From positions 139,001 through 203,000 of the forward strand of contig CM037464.1 in the NCBI GenBank assembly GCA_021014325.1: a stretch of DNA of 64,000 bases, in the 5' to 3' direction. The translations under genes were made by a program, and so were the position numbers. Shown in pieces: positions 61,835-64,000 of this stretch; the first letter of the stretch is position 1, and the number at the start of each line of letters is the position of its first letter. The stretch comes from Plazaster borealis. Its lineage: Eukaryota; Echinodermata; Asteroidea; Forcipulatida; Labidiasteridae. The notes below the pieces were generated by a model. That model was not told the origin of the DNA, searched no databases, and saw only the letters and a list, made by a program, of their open reading frames with translations.

Positions 61835-63545
61835 ATTCAATAGTAAAACAATGGTACTGAATGGTAGCTAATGATCAATGGTATCAAATGTTATACCGGT
61901 ACCCTTGACAGAACCAATGGTGTTAAATGGTAAACCATTGATATGACCAATGGCACTGTATGGTAAACCATTGATATAGTGCCAATGGTGTGTATTGGTA
62001 AACCATTGATAGTGCCAATGGCGTTGAATGGTATACCATTGATAACACCAATGGTATACAAATAATGAATGTTTATGAGTGCAATGGTGAGAATAATTTT
62101 TATGGGTTGAAAGATGGCATGTTCGGAACATGACATCTTTCAACGAGTGAGAATATTCTCTCCAATATTCTCTCCAATGCACGAAACATTTATTGTTTGT
62201 TTTGAATAACATCCATCAAGTAAGTCTTCGTCATTGTGGAGCAAAAAAAAAAGTGCACGTGTATAACGTTGCGGTGTAGCGTGCACGTGATGTACTGCTG
62301 TGTATGAACGCGTGTGAGCACGTGGTCTAGCGTGCCAGAAATGCACGCTGTACCAAAAATGCACGCTCATTGCCGTGAAATTGTGTGGATATGTGATAAA
62401 ACCATTGACACGACTAATGGCACTGAATTGGTAAGCCATTGATAGTGTCAATGACGTTGAATGGTATAACACCAATGGTACTTATGGTAAACAATTGATA
62501 GTGCCAATGGCGTTGAATGATACCAGTGATAGTGCCAATGGCGTTGAATGTTTAACCAATCAGTGCCAATGGCGTTGAATGGTAAACCATTGACATGACC
62601 ACTGGCACTGTATGGTAAACCATAGATAGTGCCAATGGTGTTGAATGGTTAATCCAAGAGTGGTAAACCACTGACTTGACCAATGACACTGTATGGTAAA
62701 CCATTGATAGTGTCGATGGCGTTGAATGATACCATGATATAGTGCCAATGGCGTTGAATGGTTAACCATTAAGTGCCAATGGCGTTGAATGGTAAACCAT
62801 TGACATGACCAATGTCACTGAATCGATAAACCATTGATAGTGTCAATGGCGTTGAATGTGGTATACCAGTGATAGTGGCAATGGCGTTAAATGTGGTATA
62901 CCAGCGATAGTGCCAAAGGCATTGAATGTGGTATACCAGTGATAGTGCCAATGGTATTGAATGTGGCATACCAGTGATAGTACCAATGGCATTGAATGTG
63001 GTATACCAGTGATAGTGGCAAAGGCATTGAATGTGGTATACCAGTGATAGTGCCAAAGGCATTGAATGTGGTATACCAGTGATAGTACCAATGGCATTGA
63101 ATGTGGTATACCAGTGATAGTGCCAAAGGCATTGAATGTGGTATACCAGTGATAGTGCCAAAGGCATTGAATGTGGTATACCAGTGATAGTGCCAAAGGC
63201 ATTGAATGTGGTATACCAGTGATAGTGCCAAAGGCATTGAATGTGGTATACCAGTGATAGTGCCAAAGGCATTGAATGTGGTATACCAGTGATAGTGCCA
63301 AAGGCATTAAATGTGGTATACCAGTGATAATGCCAAAGGCGTTGAATGTGGTATAAGTGATAGGCCTAGTGCCAATGGCATTGAATGATATACCTTTGCT
63401 ATGACCAATGGTGTTCACCATTACCATTGATGGTATTTACCATTGACCCAATGGTAAAAAAAACGTTCAAAAACACCATTGGAATGGTTGATTTTCAATG
63501 GTAAATTTCAAATGGTAAATCAATGGCAAACCATTGGTGTTTTTT
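61835..63545. repeat. Large CCATTG/CAATGG array with 35-bp core satellite
   Basis: From 62870 to 63355 about 13 units of 35 bp (GGCATTGAATGTGGTATACC + AGTGATAGTGCCAAA) follow at exact 35-bp steps. Outer parts (61835-62080, 62400-62870, 63360-63545) use the related unit ACCATTGATAGTGCCAATGG. A unique ~300-bp block (62085-62395) interrupts. The minus-strand frames of up to 194 residues are periodic artefacts. It lies just upstream of the TINAGL1-like 5' UTR acceptor. Confidence 0.95.
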
Positions 63546-64000
63546 TAAGGGGATGGTTGAAGTACCCTTACCCAGCATTGTAGAAAATACCAGCATATTC
63601 AAATGTCCATGCGTTTTCTGATATACAGTCTGAAGACAAAGTGTCTCTCTCACCTTACAGATTAAATGAATGAAGATATGCCCACAGTACAACACGACAA
63701 GGCAATTCTCTCAATGACAATTCAAAACGTCTTGAATCATTACTGAAGATGCAATGACATCATTTTCGCTGGGCAAAGGGATGCAAGTTACCAGTCATCT
63801 GGAGAACATAGATTGATCAAATGACACGCCCTTCAATATGTCTGTCTAGATCTGTTCATCTAAACAGCTTTCGAGGTAAATGGCATGTCAGTGTGACTGT
63901 CACCTCGATTTCACGATGCGTTAACTGAGCGAGGTGATTAATGTTGCAACAGGTGAATGAGTAGCCATTTTGGGCATCAATTGCAGTCTAATAGACCATA
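63546..64000. other. Window edge, nothing recognised
   Basis: No coding or repeat signal; the upstream non-coding exon and promoter of the TINAGL1-like gene may lie here or beyond the window. Confidence 0.4.

Noticed and set aside
62870..63355. CRISPR-like array (regular 35-bp spacing)
   Set aside because: Units are contiguous with no unique spacers, and the genome is animal; it is a tandem satellite.
62769..63427. Overlapping minus-strand open frames of 116-194 residues (repeated ITGIPHSMPLALSLVYH)
   Set aside because: They are translations of the 35-bp array in several frames at once; period, not coding, explains them. No splice or start context.

Overview
The window is metazoan nuclear DNA. 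It is AT-rich and intron-rich, has no operons, and is heavily populated by short DNA transposons, tRNA-derived SINEs and minisatellites. Split genes with GT/AG junctions encode typical animal proteins. The style of the repeats (a TTAA-flanked family opening AGGCACTGAAC, and a foldback family opening GGGCCCAATTTCATAGAG) resembles echinoderm genomes, most likely a sea star. That assignment is from memory and no search was run.

Two protein genes can be reconstructed exon by exon, both on the minus strand. (1) An ARFGAP1 orthologue runs from its ATG at 48295 down to its stop at 10230: 11 coding exons, about 38 kb, 491 residues. It has an Arf-GAP zinc finger, an ALPS-like curvature-sensing segment and a tryptophan-rich acidic C-terminus. 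All ten splice junctions keep frame. (2) A TINAG/TINAGL1-type secreted protein runs from its ATG at 61603 to its stop at 53945: 9 coding exons, 454 residues. It has a signal peptide, a somatomedin-B-like domain, a cysteine-rich segment and a papain-fold domain whose active-site Cys is Ser. A probable 5' UTR exon starts at 61682. The two genes share an orientation and neighbourhood, but the sequence gives no sign of joint function: one acts in Golgi/COPI traffic, the other in the extracellular matrix.

Layout: 1-10229 lies downstream of ARFGAP1 and holds only repeats, including a TTAA-flanked element (7966-8923) with a decayed THAP domain, which points to the Kolobok superfamily. 10230-48295 is ARFGAP1, whose introns carry minisatellites, SINEs, TIR elements and several strong inverted repeats; the largest is a roughly 0.85-kb near-loopless palindrome in intron 1. 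48296-53944 is intergenic. 53945-61682 is the TINAGL1-like gene, with TTAA-type and Mutator-like elements in intron 3. 61830-63545 is a large array built on CCATTG/CAATGG words with a 35-bp core, just upstream of that gene. I see no rRNA, CRISPR array, intact tRNA gene, reverse transcriptase or other intact transposase ORF.

The most notable content is mobile-element biology rather than a new gene system: several element families whose ends and target duplications are readable by eye, and several intronic hairpins that would form long double-stranded RNA if transcribed with ARFGAP1.
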